Positions 23,299 to 35,507 of a stretch of 64,000 nt of DNA are shown here, piece after piece. Positions within the stretch are counted from its first letter, which is position 1. Each line of letters begins with the position of its first letter. A program made the translations under genes and the position numbers. The DNA lies in the NCBI GenBank assembly GCA_947652605.1, contig OX393577.1:47529494-47593493 (forward strand), in the 5' to 3' direction. The notes beneath the pieces were generated by a model. The model searched no databases and had not been told where the DNA came from. It saw nothing but the letters and a program-made list of their open reading frames with translations. Origin of the DNA: Elmis aenea (Eukaryota > Arthropoda > Insecta > Coleoptera > Elmidae).

Positions 23299-23920
23299 TC
23301 ATAAATATTTGATGCTTTTGCTTAATTAATTTTGCTAATGAAAATTTTCGGCCAATTTGTTCAGTGGTATAACAAATATAAGTTAATATAGTTAATATTA
23401 ACTATTTTTACAATTTTTTTCGCTACATAAAGGTCACTACAATGCATTGCTTAGAATTTGATTATCGACGTTTTTTTCGACTTTCGGTTTCTTCAAGATG
23501 TGGTTATTAAACATTTAGTCTTACTGTAATGTTATTGTTCAATAACGACACCCTGAATTTCCTCGGTAAAGGCGGACGAAATGTTGCTCATTAAGAAACA
23601 TCTTCGACGTATTACTAACTCGGAGAGCAAGCGAATTTTAATCGTTAAGACAACGTCTTTCAATTTTAGTCTAAAATGTACCTTCCTTTTTATTAATGCA
23701 AGAATTTTTGTGTTTAATCCTTTCTATCGACTCTCTAATAGTTCTTTTATGGGAGTTATATCCTTTTTCTTATTTATTGTTTTTACTTATTATTAAAGTC
23801 TATGTTTTGTGCTGTACGAATGTTCCGAGAGTGCAAATTTGTTTGCCTGTTTAATTTTGTATATCTAATGTGTTCTTTTTTACGAGTTCTAATATTTCAT
23901 TTGATTGGTTCTATACAGGG
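23299..23920. other. Unassigned interval
   Basis: No recognisable gene or repeat. The short open frames here are T-rich and look like composition effects. Confidence 0.45.
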
Positions 23921-24060
23921 TGTCCCAGATAACATTTCCAGTATGAGAATCTCGCTTATTATAAGAGATACAAGTTTGCTTAAATTGGATGAATTATTTC
24001 CACAAATGAGAGGAACTACAATCAATTTTTAAAAACCCAAAATTTTTCGTTCTTCAGATG
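23921..24060. repeat. CAGGGTGTCCC-type repeat fragment
   Basis: ACAGGGTGTCCCAGATAAC starts a block including CTCGCTTATTATAAGAGATA and TTAAATTGGATGAATTATTTC that matches about 990-1090 in reverse orientation. A shorter relative begins at 36819. It looks like one end of a mariner-like element cut off by the pogo-like insertion at 24146. Confidence 0.55.
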
Positions 24061-24145
24061 TTATAGCAAAAAATATGAAAATGTTGAATTTCTTTTTTCT
24101 CTCATAATTTTTTTTGTTTTATTCATTAGATCAATTTTATTAGTA

Positions 24146-25307
24146 GGGGAGACCGGGGATAAAAGTAACATTTTTTTGTTTTTACTTAATTTCTCATAGA
24201 TTATTACAAATTTTTTACATCCAAATTGGTTTAATGATTGGACATTTGTCTTGCTTCTAAGATATTTATTTCGTGTGTTTCGTAAAGCAACTGTTAGAAA
24301 AAAAAAATTCTTTAGTAAGACAGCTGTTACTTTCAACCTCAACGTTGGGGCTAAAAGTAACAATGATTGGGGTAAGTTGTAACGGCAAAATAATTTACAC
24401 AGCTCATAAGTAGTGAGTAAATATATTAGTATTCATCAACAAAATTAATATTTTATTCAAAAATACACATTAGCAAAATGAAAAAATTCAAAAAAATATC
24501 TTTGGTTCAATACAAAATGATAAGTGAACAGTATGGCATACCAGGTAAGGGTCCCAAATTATTAAATTTATACTGGATCATAATAACTGTTTGTTTTATT
24601 TAAAAAAAATCTAACCGCCCTTAAACTGACCGTCATTCATTAAATCAGTAAAAGAGGTCAGGTTAAGTTGGGTTGGTTAAAGCTTTGTTTATATTAAGTT
24701 ATAAATATTAAGGTAATAGAATAAAAATAATGGCGGCTGGTAGGAAAACCAAAAGTACCAGATCTTACCAATTTACATAGGTTTTATAATTTAAAATGCT
24801 TTTTAAGAAATGATTTAGCTTTACATACATTTCCATCATTAAACCGATATTATATACTAAGTTTTATAATTTAATAATTTGGGACTGCAGTTGCCAGGTT
24901 TGCCAAGATTATAAGTACCTACATATTTAAAAATGTGAATCAAAAAGATACAACAAACTGGAAAATTATTCCGACAACTCTTGTATATTCTCATCTACGA
25001 AGAAAGCCACCAATTATGTGCTAAGAGTGAACATTTGCAAGTGAAAACATTGATTGGGGTTGGTTGTAACACTTTGTTACTTTTGACCCCAAGTGTACAC
25101 AAAATTTTTTTCAGGGAATCCACAAAAAAATAGTGACTCTGGCTGGCAAAAAGTTAACCTCTATGACAGATGAAAACTAGCAATGTAGGTAGGGAGCTGG
25201 ATGTAACTTAACATTGCAAAAGCGTTTAGGGCGATATAAAACAAAAATTAAAGAAACTATAGGCACTGTTACAACCTACCCGTGTTACTTTTATCCCCGG
25301 TCTCCCC
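24146..25307. mobile_element. TA-flanked pogo-like MITE, copy 2
   Basis: Same termini and interior as 17987-19310, in the same orientation, with TA flanks at 24144-24145 and 25308-25309. It is 1162 bp, shorter than copy 1 mainly because a block of about 150 bases is missing near 25120, where the sequence jumps from GGAATCCACA to AAATAGTGAC. The close match suggests both copies moved fairly recently. Confidence 0.88.
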
Positions 25308-25309
25308 TA

Positions 25310-28000
25310 CTTTCTTTAAATACTTTTAATATAGAATGTAATTGTTATTTTGGATTTTTTAATCACTTACTATTTTCGAGATATGACCCCTAATTTTATT
25401 ATAGCTTTTGGGTCGCAAAGTTGGCTATTAAATAATTAAATGTCCTTTTTTTCCTCTTTTTGATGAGACATTACTTGCTATATCTATTTTTATAAATAAG
25501 TCAGAAAATCAATAAAAATCGTATCACTTATCAAGTTATATATGAAAAAAGAAACAAAACACAACTAATTAAATGTCAAATGACAGTTATTATTTGTCTG
25601 CGGTATTATTTATTAGAATTTTATAGCATTGTTGAGTCGTTCGATAATTTTGAAGTTCATTCAATTAGTTTAAACTTTTAACCATGTGACATATCTTAGC
25701 TAACGGTTTGCTTTAATTTTTAATAAAACTTAACTATGTTAATAAATGAATCCCTTTAAAATTTAATGATTTGTAAATAATATAATAATTTAGGAACTTA
25801 GAGTCTAAGGCGAAAGGGTTAAAATGGACTCCTCCCATCCTAAAATTTTTGATAACAAAAAATGACAAACACCTTCAATATTTAAATATTTAATAATGTA
25901 GGAACACAATTATAGATACTTTTTTATTATATGTAAAAAGTACTCGTAAATAGATTTTTGTAAACTTACTTTTTAAAATAAACTTACGAAAAGCTTAGGT
26001 AATCATACTTAAACGTGGCGCCTTTACTCAATTAATTTTAGATACGGCCCCGCATACAACATATTGTTATTTGTTAATATTTGTTTCAGTTGGGAACAAA
26101 AAATATTATCTCCAGTTCTTTTGCATCATGAATTGAATTAAAATTAAGATGACGCTGTACTTAAAACCAAAATATTCAGTACATATTTTATTGTGGAGCG
26201 AGTGGTGCTGAAAGAGATCAAATGGACTCAACCCAGTGACGTTTGAAACTTTCGTTTTGTTTTAAAGGAACTACCGTGTTTACTTAATAGAATAAGTTAG
26301 TCTAACTGTAGAAATGTAAATACTTTATTGTAAACAAGAAGTAAATTTTGAACCTAATGTCGCATGTACAATATTTACTTTTATAATGCACTTACATAAA
26401 ACTTTTTTTATATTTATTGTCCATAAAGGATTGGCGTCTGTGTATTGTAGTTTATTGCGTCGTTACCACGTTGATACTCCAATAAATTTTTACAAAGCTT
26501 AGCGCCGGGTGAACCAGTTTTATATAAAATTAAAAATCTGGAAGCATTCTTCACGGAGAAACTGATTCTTTTAAAATACGTTCGCTATAAACGGACTTCT
26601 GAATTTTTATACCTTGCCAACGGACATTTCTTGCATATGACGGAATTCCTTTTCGTTCCATTTATTTATATAACTAAAGACATAGGAGCACCTTCCTTTA
26701 TATTTCTCGGAAATGTTCCGGTATTTTTATCGTTTCATATCGTATATTCTGGACCAAGTGCTCGCGACAAGGGTATTTTGATCCATATCTTTAACTCGCA
26801 TAAAAATGCTAAACGAGTCGCATCTTTTTCGGTATTTGCAGCCCCATTGGAGATTTATGTCAAATTTTATCATTTATAAAATATTTTTGTATGAAATATG
26901 CAATTCACATATCAGGACTAAACGTCCATAAGCGAGCGCATTTTGTAGCAAAATGTTGGATCTTCTTTTTACAATTTTGCATGACAAAAAGTTCATCACT
27001 GTTCTTGTTTTCGCCTTCTTAAAACAATGGGGTGCACTTATCAAATAACTTACCTAACTATAATAAATTGATCTACTTAAAATATAGTGTACAGAATATT
27101 ACAATTTAGATGTGTCTTTACTAATATCTCCGCAACTAATCAAAATACAGGATTGGATAAATGCAGTAAAATTTGGCTCTTTAAAAGTGTATTCTAAACA
27201 AGATCCTCTTTTGTATAAAACGGGATAAAACGTAAAAACTGAAACCGACAGAAAAAAATCAGAATATTGTTACCCATACGATATGCTGAGGCATTGATTA
27301 ATTGTTGTTTATCTGTTGAATTATTACTTTTATCTCTGCCGATCTATTTTTAAAATCAAAGAAATTACCTATACCTACTTAATTCCTAATTTCATAAAAG
27401 TTAAATGTTTCGTCCGTAGTGCAAAAATGACAACAAATCTGACAACAAAAGTGTTTTTGTCTTAAAAGGCATTCCTAGATTGAGAAACCCTGAAAATAGC
27501 TGAAATTTGGACCACCTTAAACCACAAATTATTTCTTAATAAGACTTAACTTTTCAAAATTGTATTTACTTTGTAAGCCAATAAACAAATCTTTTAGTTA
27601 AAGGCACAATGTTATTAGACATTTGTGCATTTAAGTTGATACTTGAATACATTTGGTCTATTATACTTAGTTACTTGACCAATCTAGAACACTTTAAAAT
27701 AAATTATGCAACATTAATCTAAAAATTCGTTTTTTGCTAATGCTTAGAAATACTGTTCTAAATTCAATTTTCTTAAATTCAAGGCACAAGTAGACTACTT
27801 GCTAGGTACTAATAATGACCTGCACTGGAATGTTGCAAAAATCAATATTGTATATTACCTTTAATTTATTAATAAATATAGATATATTATTAATATAAAT
27901 CTATCAACCAGTTAAGCCTTCAATTCTGTAGCACATGTTGAGACTATCAGGTAAAATCGATCGATAGAAACCTTTTTTAAAATAACCTTTTTGTACCCAG
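25310..28000. other. Unassigned AT-rich stretch
   Basis: I find no coding region, terminal repeat or array. Two direct occurrences of AAATGGACTC (about 25822 and 26220) are isolated. The open frame at 26631-26879 has no recognisable motif. Confidence 0.5.
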
Positions 28001-28001
28001 G

Positions 28002-28301
28002 CCCGATTGCATAAAAGTTGATCCCAGGATTAATCCCGGGATTAACCTCCGGAATAAGTTACGTTAACCCTAGAACTAGGCAAAATTGCAGCATAGTTGG
28101 CGCTGATATTTGGAGATTAACTTGTATTTCAATATCAGTGCTAGGTACCTACTTTGTGCAATCGGGCCTTAAAATACAAATTAATCTTTAAAACTAAGCA
28201 ATATCAGTGTCATCTGCGCTCCGATTTTGCCTAGCTCTGGGGTTAAAGTGGTTTAATCCCGGGGTTCAGGTTCAGGTTCAACTGTTTTGCAATGGGGCCT
28301 T
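28002..28301. mobile_element. Palindromic MITE with GGCCC ends, apparently compound
   Basis: GGCCCGATTGCATAAAAG at 28002 is mirrored twice: CTTTGTGCAATCGGGCC ending at 28168 and TTTTGCAATGGGGCC ending at 28299. Inner blocks also mirror: CCCGGGATTAA with TTAATCCCGGG, and CTAGNNCTAGGCAAAAT with ATTTTGCCTAG. Both right ends are followed by TTA, as expected for PIF/Harbinger-type MITEs, but the left flank does not match. It probably combines two overlapping copies. Confidence 0.65.
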
Positions 28302-30246
28302 ATTGTGAAATTAATAAATCTAGTAAAACTACTTATAAAGTTACTTTAAAATCTAATATTTTGTTTAATTGGGTTTTATTGTAGCATACCTTTGTTAAAG
28401 CTTTTATTAAAAATCTGTTTAACTATGTATTTATGCACAAAGTAATAATTTAATTAAAATGTAATACCGTTCGCATGTTTTATTAAATACTTCCGCAAGA
28501 ACACGTAATATTTCTTCCTTAGATACGTTTATTAATTCCACGACATATTAAATGTACAAATAATCCTAGCGGCTATTGTGCAATGCTTTTAGGTTTTATT
28601 TCACTGGAACGACAGGTATGAAACATAAACATACTTCCAGCGAATAAAAATGTGCGAGCTAAAATGTAATATATAATTTTATAAAAGTTGTACGTTTATA
28701 TCTGAGCAGTTAGCACTTAATTCTTTGTTATTAAGGAACGTGACTAAATTTACAAACACGTATAGTCCCGTAATTGTTTTTCAAAGTCCATCAGAACATC
28801 TGCAGCCTCTTAAATGTGTTTTGGATAATTTTAAACGTTTAATTATTCATAATACCGCCGTATTAAAAAAACACGCAACTTCCTGTTTAACAGCGAATTT
28901 ATTTACGTTGCTTTAAGAGGTTTTACATGGAGTTTTAATTTTGATTCGAATTAGATCAAGATATTTTGTTTTTGGTAAATCTTAGTCTGTTCTGGCCTTA
29001 CAAAAATTAAAAGTATAATTTTCACAAAAATATTGCCTGCAATTATCATAACATTAGCATTTGGTTTGATAAAATAAATCGTTTTCTGTTAAAAGTCATT
29101 ACAGTAGTACTCTAACTCTTTAAATTTTAAACAGGATTTTAACATTAAAATTGCATGAGCTGCAATGGTGTTTACCTCGCTTAAACATAACTTTAGAAGC
29201 ATGGTAACTGGTCCGTCATCGTTCAAAGTAATTTACTGAGTGGGAAATAAAAAAGTTGAACTCTTGGTAGTTATTTTCCAAATAAGTAACGTAATTGAAC
29301 TTGGAAAAAGGCCAGATCATGTCCATTAGCTGAGGGAAATGCAAGCAGCATGCGATTATTTAATTAAATTGCGTAGTTTTTAACAGTTCCACTTCTCTGT
29401 ATAAATGTTCTAAGTATAGACCGCTAAGAACATTTACCATAGCATTAGAATTAAGGTAATGCTCTTTAATTAAAAAAGCCCGAAAGAGTATCATCGGAAT
29501 TCTTAAAACGGAAACCCGGTCTTCTCCTTTCGTTCAATTAAAAGTAGAAATCAGACGAAACGATACACTCTGCCGGCGATATTAAGTGAAACCAAAAAAG
29601 ATAAACACGAGCACAATGGAAAAGAAGAAATGGACTTTTGTTTACGTAATAAAAGTGTACTAAATAGCGGAAATGCGCAATTAAAAATGGAGTTCGAGAT
29701 GAAAGATAATAAAGAACGGGCTTTTGTGGGGAATATGAAAACCTATTGCTGCAATTTATGTCTGAAGTTTATGCGGCTTCCGCAGTACCATTAATAATGC
29801 AAAAGTTGTCTTTTTTTACACAAATAAAATAAGTAGCAAATATTGCTCGGGTAATATTAAATATGACGTTATATTGTCAGGCTTGTGATATGTCGTGGTT
29901 TTTAAAAAAAAAGCTTAACTCGTTTTGTATGTAATGTTTTTTAAAAATATTTGTAGGATAAATTGCATCATTATTAAAATACTGATATAATTTTATTTAA
30001 AATTATTGTATAAAATAAATAAAAATTTTAAATTTAATGTTTGCCAAATACAGGAAGTCTCTCTAGTACTTACAACATTTAAATAAACTCCTGCAGTCTA
30101 CTACACTTTTTTATACAGGGTCAATTAAAAAGTCTGCAACAAATGGAAAATTGATATTGTCATGGTGTAAAACTAGTTGTTTAAATTCAATTAAAAATTA
30201 AAAGTTCAATAACATTTGTATGACACTAGATTTTAGCGTATAGAAA
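28302..30246. other. Unassigned stretch
   Basis: No gene, RNA or repeat structure was recognised. Composition is slightly less AT-rich at 29450-29800, but no open frame of note lies there. Confidence 0.5.
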
Positions 30247-30248
30247 TA

Positions 30249-30655
30249 TTCGCAAGAGTAAAGTGCCCATATTTATTTAATATATTTTATGAAAAAAATT
30301 GTTAAAAATTTAAAAACATGAACAAATAATTTGACGTGAAATTTCTTACTTTTATAGTACCTAATTTTAACATTAAAGAAGGATGAAAAAAAATTGATTT
30401 TGCTTAAGGCCTACTATTTCGTTTATTTTTTGAATAAGAATTACAAAAAACAGTACACTTATTGTTTAATCAGTCGATAATAAAATACTTTATTGTTTGT
30501 TGCAGACTTTTTGAATGTAATAAATATAAAAATAAAAATGAGGTTGGAAATGAAATGTCAAATTTAATATTAAGTCATATTTTTTAATCCTAAACAACTT
30601 TTTCCCATTAACCCCTTTTCTAAATCTTAAAATAAGGACACTTTACTCTTGCGAA
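30249..30655. mobile_element. TA-flanked MITE with GAGTAAAGTG near its ends
   Basis: TTCGCAAGAGTAAAGTGCCC on the left and, reversed, TTCGCAAGAGTAAAGTGTCC on the right are flanked by TA (30247-30248, 30656-30657). GAGTAAAGTGCCC is shared with the termini of the pogo-like element at 15876-16818, so the two are likely related. At 407 bp it is non-coding. Confidence 0.75.
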
Positions 30656-30730
30656 TACAGGTGGTCTACGTAGAAGATTCACTATCAAAGAAGTTAAAAT
30701 TAGACATTTATGTTCCCCTCCCCTTTCTAA

Positions 30731-31920
30731 TGGTGCCTTTCCACGTGAGAGTAAACTACTCTCGATAGCAGCGTCGCCAAGGATACAGCCCCTGAGAGTA
30801 ACTCGCGATTGGCTGTATCCTTGACGACGCTGCTAACGAGAGTACAGTGTGTAGAAAAAAAGTAAATACATAAACTCGATTTATTTTTTCGAGAGAAATT
30901 TATTGCCGTAAACAGATTTTTAATATCTTTTTTAATTTTCGAAATATAGCCAAAAACCGATTTTTGGCACTTTTCAAAAATGTTAAATATCTCGTTTAAA
31001 CGAGAAGATAGAAAAAAACTTTAAAGACATTTTTCGCATGATTTTTTGTGCTTAATAAGATAGCGATGGTCAATTGTTTTTTACTCATATTAATGCCGAT
31101 ATATTACACCTAACTTTCTTATTTTAAATGGCAACCATAGGCAAATTATATATTTTTGAAAAGCGCAAAAAATAAGCTTTCGATTCATGTCAAAGCCAAC
31201 TATGGTTGTAATTTAAAATAAGAAAGTTAGGTGTAATATATCAATATTTGTATGAGTAAAAAAAAATTGAACATCGCCATCTTATTAAGGACAAAAAACC
31301 AAGCAAAAAATGTCTTTAAAGTTTTTTTCTATCTTCTCGTTTAAACGAGATATTTAACATTTTTGAAAAGATCCAAAACATTTTTTGCATGGTTTTTTGT
31401 CCTTAATAAGATGGCGATGTTCAATTTTTTTTTACTCATACAAATATTGATATATTACACCTAACTTTCTTATTTTAAATGACAACCATAGTTGGCTTTG
31501 ACATGAATCGAAAGCTTATTTTTTGCGTTTTTCAAAAATATATAATTTCCCTATGGTTGCCATTTAAAATAAGAAAGTTAGGTGCAATATATCGGCATTG
31601 ATATAAGTAAAAAACAATTGAACATCGCTATATTATTAAGCACAAAAAATCATGCGAAAAATGTCTTTAAAGTTTTTTTCTATCTTCTCGTTTAAACGAG
31701 ATATTTAACATTTTTGAAAAGTGCCAAAAATCGGTTTTTGGCTATATTTCGAAAATTAAAAAAGATATCAAAAATCTGTTTACGGCAATAAATTTCTCTC
31801 GAAAAAATAAATCGAAACTACGTACTTAGTTTTTTTCTATCTCTGATAATAACCGAGATACCCTGTATGGGCATCGAAAATAGACCACCCTGTACTTTAC
31901 TCTCACGTGGACAAGCACCA
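30731..31920. mobile_element. Palindromic MITE with TAA duplication, itself interrupted
   Basis: Ends TGGTGCCTTTCCACGTGAGA and, reversed, TGGTGCTTGTCCACGTGAGA are flanked by TAA (30728-30730, 31921-31923). If 30845-31894 is removed, the remaining pieces form one ~140-base palindrome including the mirrored block AGCAGCGTCG / CGACGCTGCT and AAGGATACAGCC / GGCTGTATCCTT. A 3-bp TAA duplication points to PIF/Harbinger-type movement. Confidence 0.75.
30845..31892. mobile_element. Foldback element (family A) nested inside the palindromic MITE
   Basis: The right end, reversed, reads CAGGGTGGTCTATTTTCGAT and the left begins CAGTGTGTAG; TA lies on both sides (30843-30844, 31893-31894). Almost the whole 1048 bp folds on itself around about 31345: ATCTCGTTTAAACGAGAAGA, CACCTAACTTTCTTATTTTA and TTTTTCGAGAG recur mirrored, and each arm contains smaller palindromes. 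Each arm carries the CATAGTTGGCT box (about 31190-31207 and 31487-31505). No protein is encoded. Confidence 0.8.
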
Positions 31921-32343
31921 TAAGACCTATTCAGTGATACTTTATTGTTTTATTAAAAAAGTTCCATGGCACGCTAGATGATAATACACAAAATTTTTTT
32001 AGATTGTTAAAAAGTCGCTTATACTTGATGGTACAAAAATATTTTTGGGAAAAACGTTGCAGATTTTTTTACACACTGTAAAATAAAAACATTTATTTGT
32101 TTCAACAATGATATTTGGTAGCGATGGGAAACCTCTCAATAAGTACGAAACATCTACCAAATATCATTTTCCTAAATATATCCAAATTTGATAAATAAAA
32201 TAAAACCTAATTTTACCGCTGCTCTTTAGAGGGGTGTAACTCTGAAATAAGACGTCTAATGGTAAAAAATTATATGAAAGCACTTCCTTATTTTTCGATT
32301 AGGAATTATCTCCTGCATTTTTTCGTAATATTGAGAAACACCC

Positions 32344-33117
32344 TGCCATCCTGTTTAAGGCTTCAAAAATCAATGCTTTAGACATTTTTATATTAGAGAT
32401 AGTAAAAATATTGTTGTTTAGACATTATAAACCATTAAAGCAAGCAATTCATCTTTATAGAGTAAAACAAACTGTATGTGATAATGTTGTTAAGTATTTT
32501 ATTATTACGTCCACAAAGTTGCTTTAAGTAGTTTAGTTTTAAGGCCTCGTTAATACGATATTTAGCTGTATATGCACCATGGCTAGCTTGTAATTTATGG
32601 CTCTTAAACCAAAATTAACCCATATTGATAATTAAAGAGTAACTGATTTAAGATATTTATTTTAACTTTCCACTTTTAATGTTAAACATTGCGATTTAAT
32701 TAATATATATACATAGTTATATGTTTTCTTTGTGTGATTTTTAAGTTTTAATTTTCAAAGCATTTGCTAAATGCATTTCTACAATCAGGGCCGACGAGAT
32801 GGAAAGGATGATGGGGTAAAATTCTCCGGTTCGGGGATTCACAAAGACTCGAACATCATCCCACAATTTGTTTTTTTACGCGTTAATTAACCGTAAAAGG
32901 ACGGCGCTGTGTAAAATTTTTCCTCCTGGCTACAAACTTGCACTAATATTAATATCCAGATAATATGAGTTACAGCTGGTATAATGCGGTCGTTGTACCG
33001 TAAATTTCTCTTACAAAACGCTCAAACTCAAACTTATTTTAGTCCTCCAAAACGGGGGTGCGACTTAAACTTGCGAACTCCAAAATACGCCATTTTCAGT
33101 GCTATATAAATAAGCGC
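32344..33117. other. Unassigned interval
   Basis: No gene or repeat is recognised. Base composition becomes less AT-rich shortly before the LINE fragment begins. Confidence 0.45.
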
Positions 33118-34060
33118 ACGTACAGCTGTGAGAGACTCCAAACCCTACACGGCGGCAGTCTTTCTAGACATCGAAAGAGCTTTCGACACTGTATGGCACA
33201 CCGGCCATCTTTACAAACTTAACTCTTTTCACGTCCCCCGAAACTTCACTTGTCTCAAAAAACTACCTCTTCCTCCTAATACATCGTGTTTGCATCTCCA
33301 GTCAACTCTTAAACTACTTCACTCCCGCCGCCGGTGTGCCCCAAGGTTCCATACTGGCCCCTCTTCTCTTCAATCCGTACATCTCAGACATTCCCCAACC
33401 CAACCCTATATACCCTAGTCACTCTCGCCGAATACGCCGACGACACTGCCTTCTGGTGCTCGGCAAGAACCTCGGCAAATGCTAGTAGGATTTTGCAGAT
33501 CTACCTAAACTCTCTCCAGTTTTGGATAAGAAACTGGCTGATCAAACCAAAACCCAAACTATCCTATTTCGACATCCCAACTTCACACAAAGCCCCAATT
33601 TCAATCCATTCCATTTCGATCTTAATCTCTGGGAAGTAAATCTTCCCGTCTCCGACACCATAGTGTATCTCGGAACCACGCTAACTACTACCCCCTCTCC
33701 CAACGAAGACACTGAAACGTGCCCGACAAAGAGCTTAACTTCTTTTTATCATCCGAAGCAGATTCGTAGGATGCCACCCTAAAACCCTGTTACACACTCT
33801 ATCTTCATCAGACCAGTCTTTGAATATCGAGCTCTTCTACTTTCAACCAAGTCAAAACAAATCTCTAACAAAATCCTTCCCTTCGAAAGTGCCGTCCTAC
33901 GAAAAAGCCTCAGACTCGACATGTTCCAACATTCCCCCAATCAACGAAAGACTCTGTTCCAATCTAGACCACTTGACTCATCAATAACAACGTCCTCGAT
34001 ATAGTTCCACTACTTTACATACCTCCTCCCTCAACACCCGCAAACCGCGCAAAAAACTAA
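33118..34060 (+). pseudogene. Jockey-like LINE reverse transcriptase fragment
   Basis: Reading through frameshifts, the plus strand shows RT motif A (AAVFLDIERAFDTVWHTGHL, catalytic Asp), a GVPQGSILAPLLFNPYISDI block near 33344-33400 (motif B region), and EYADDTAFW near 33430-33455 (YADD, motif C). Downstream come YLGTTL at about 33665 and a C-terminal region with RPVFEYRALLLSTKSK and ESAVLRKSLRL. The order matches Jockey-group non-LTR retrotransposons. The 5' part, including the endonuclease, is missing, and at least three frameshifts and one stop break the gene. Its base composition is less AT-rich than the surroundings. Confidence 0.85.
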
Positions 34061-35505
34061 ATCACATTTCAACCATTCTTTTGATCAAAACTGCCAATGT
34101 ACCCCAAAGATATCGACTGAGAATCGATAATACCCCCGAGGCGAAACCGGAAGTGATACAATAGTGTACTATATTTAAATAGTCCGTTTTTTACACATAT
34201 CGTTTGGCTAAAATTTCATATATATAAAATCAAAACTAAAAACAGGGAGTGTACCAGAACTCAGTTACACCAGGTATATTTGTTATTTAATATAATAAGC
34301 CGTCACTAGATAGTTTACGAAATATTGTCAAAGAACTCACAGATGGTTTGTCTATACTCATTCTTTATTCACTACCACCAAAACAATTACCAACGGCAAA
34401 TGCTCCGCTTCCACTGCAAACTTTTCTTGCATTTAAATTGCTTATTAATTAAATTAAGAAAATCAATAAATACAAAATTTGTTATTACTTTGTTCGAACA
34501 ATTCGTCTCCAGTTAATTTTTTTTAAGGATATTTAAAGAACGTTCTCCAAAATCTTATAAGTTTATGAATAATTATAGACACTATTTGTCTTTTTAGGCT
34601 CTCATGTACACTAATAATGAATTTAAATCAGTCATATTGCAGTAAACCTTGTAGTGATTCGAAGCAACTAATAATCATACATTTAACTTGCTTAAGCTTA
34701 AATTTAACTGATAATAGCAAGAATGTAATTTAACCTAAGTACAAGCCCTACACGTGTATGAAATGAATTTCTAGCAAACATACAATTCACGTTCTGATTA
34801 AACGTTCTACTGCTCCAGTATGTGGATTTATGAGTTTGCCGGATTCGTTCATTCCTAGCATTAAGTTACGCGTTCTTGTTTAATAGGACGTGTTCTTACA
34901 ACTCAAGTTCCAGAATACAAAACGTAATTTACTTAAATCAAAGCGCCAACTCACGGCTTTATTTACGATTACAATCTAACAACTGGTATAAAATAACACA
35001 AAACGACCCACTTTGTCATCTCACTACCCTGCAAAATTGAAAATGACAGTTTCAGCGGAATACAAAAACGCGAATGAAGTGATATATGGGAAAATTTGTT
35101 CACTTGCAAGGTGTCTCTTGAAATTTATCGCATCGTTATTCTAAACAACTTAATGAATTCAAATAATCTAAAAATACACCTACGATATTGAATCAAATAC
35201 TGCTAACAAAAGCGATAATTACTTTAATATTTGCTATTTATAACAGAACTAAGATGTACTAACTACAAACATGAATTTCAATTCGTTCGGGAGTGACAAC
35301 GTTAAGAACAGCTGATTCAAACAGCGCTAAGTAAATTATTAATTTGACTAATTAATACTATGACGTAAGTTACATGTCTTGTACAAGATGGATTTACAAA
35401 ATTGAATGATTAATCAACATTACCATAACAAAGTGATAATTTATTACACTATAGCATGCGTAAAGGCAAACACTATAATAACCAAATCATAAAATTTTCA
35501 TATTA
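34061..35505. other. Unassigned stretch
   Basis: After the LINE fragment there is no recognisable gene or repeat up to the next foldback element. Confidence 0.45.
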
Positions 35506-35507
35506 TA

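Larger units (their letters stand above)
30658..32343. mobile_element. Foldback element (family B) split by nested insertions
   Basis: CAGGTGGTCTACGTAGAAG at 30658 and the downstream AAATTAGACA...CCCCTTTC match the left arm of the element at 35508-36196. The match resumes at 31924 (AAGACCTATTCAGTGAT, then CCATGGCACGCTAGA), showing that the intervening 1.19 kb was inserted into it. The right end is unclear; CACCCTGCC at 32337 may be a degraded terminus. Confidence 0.68.

Noticed and set aside
25802..26240. Terminal repeats around AAATGGACTC
   Set aside because: The two copies are in direct, not inverted, orientation and the similarity is short.
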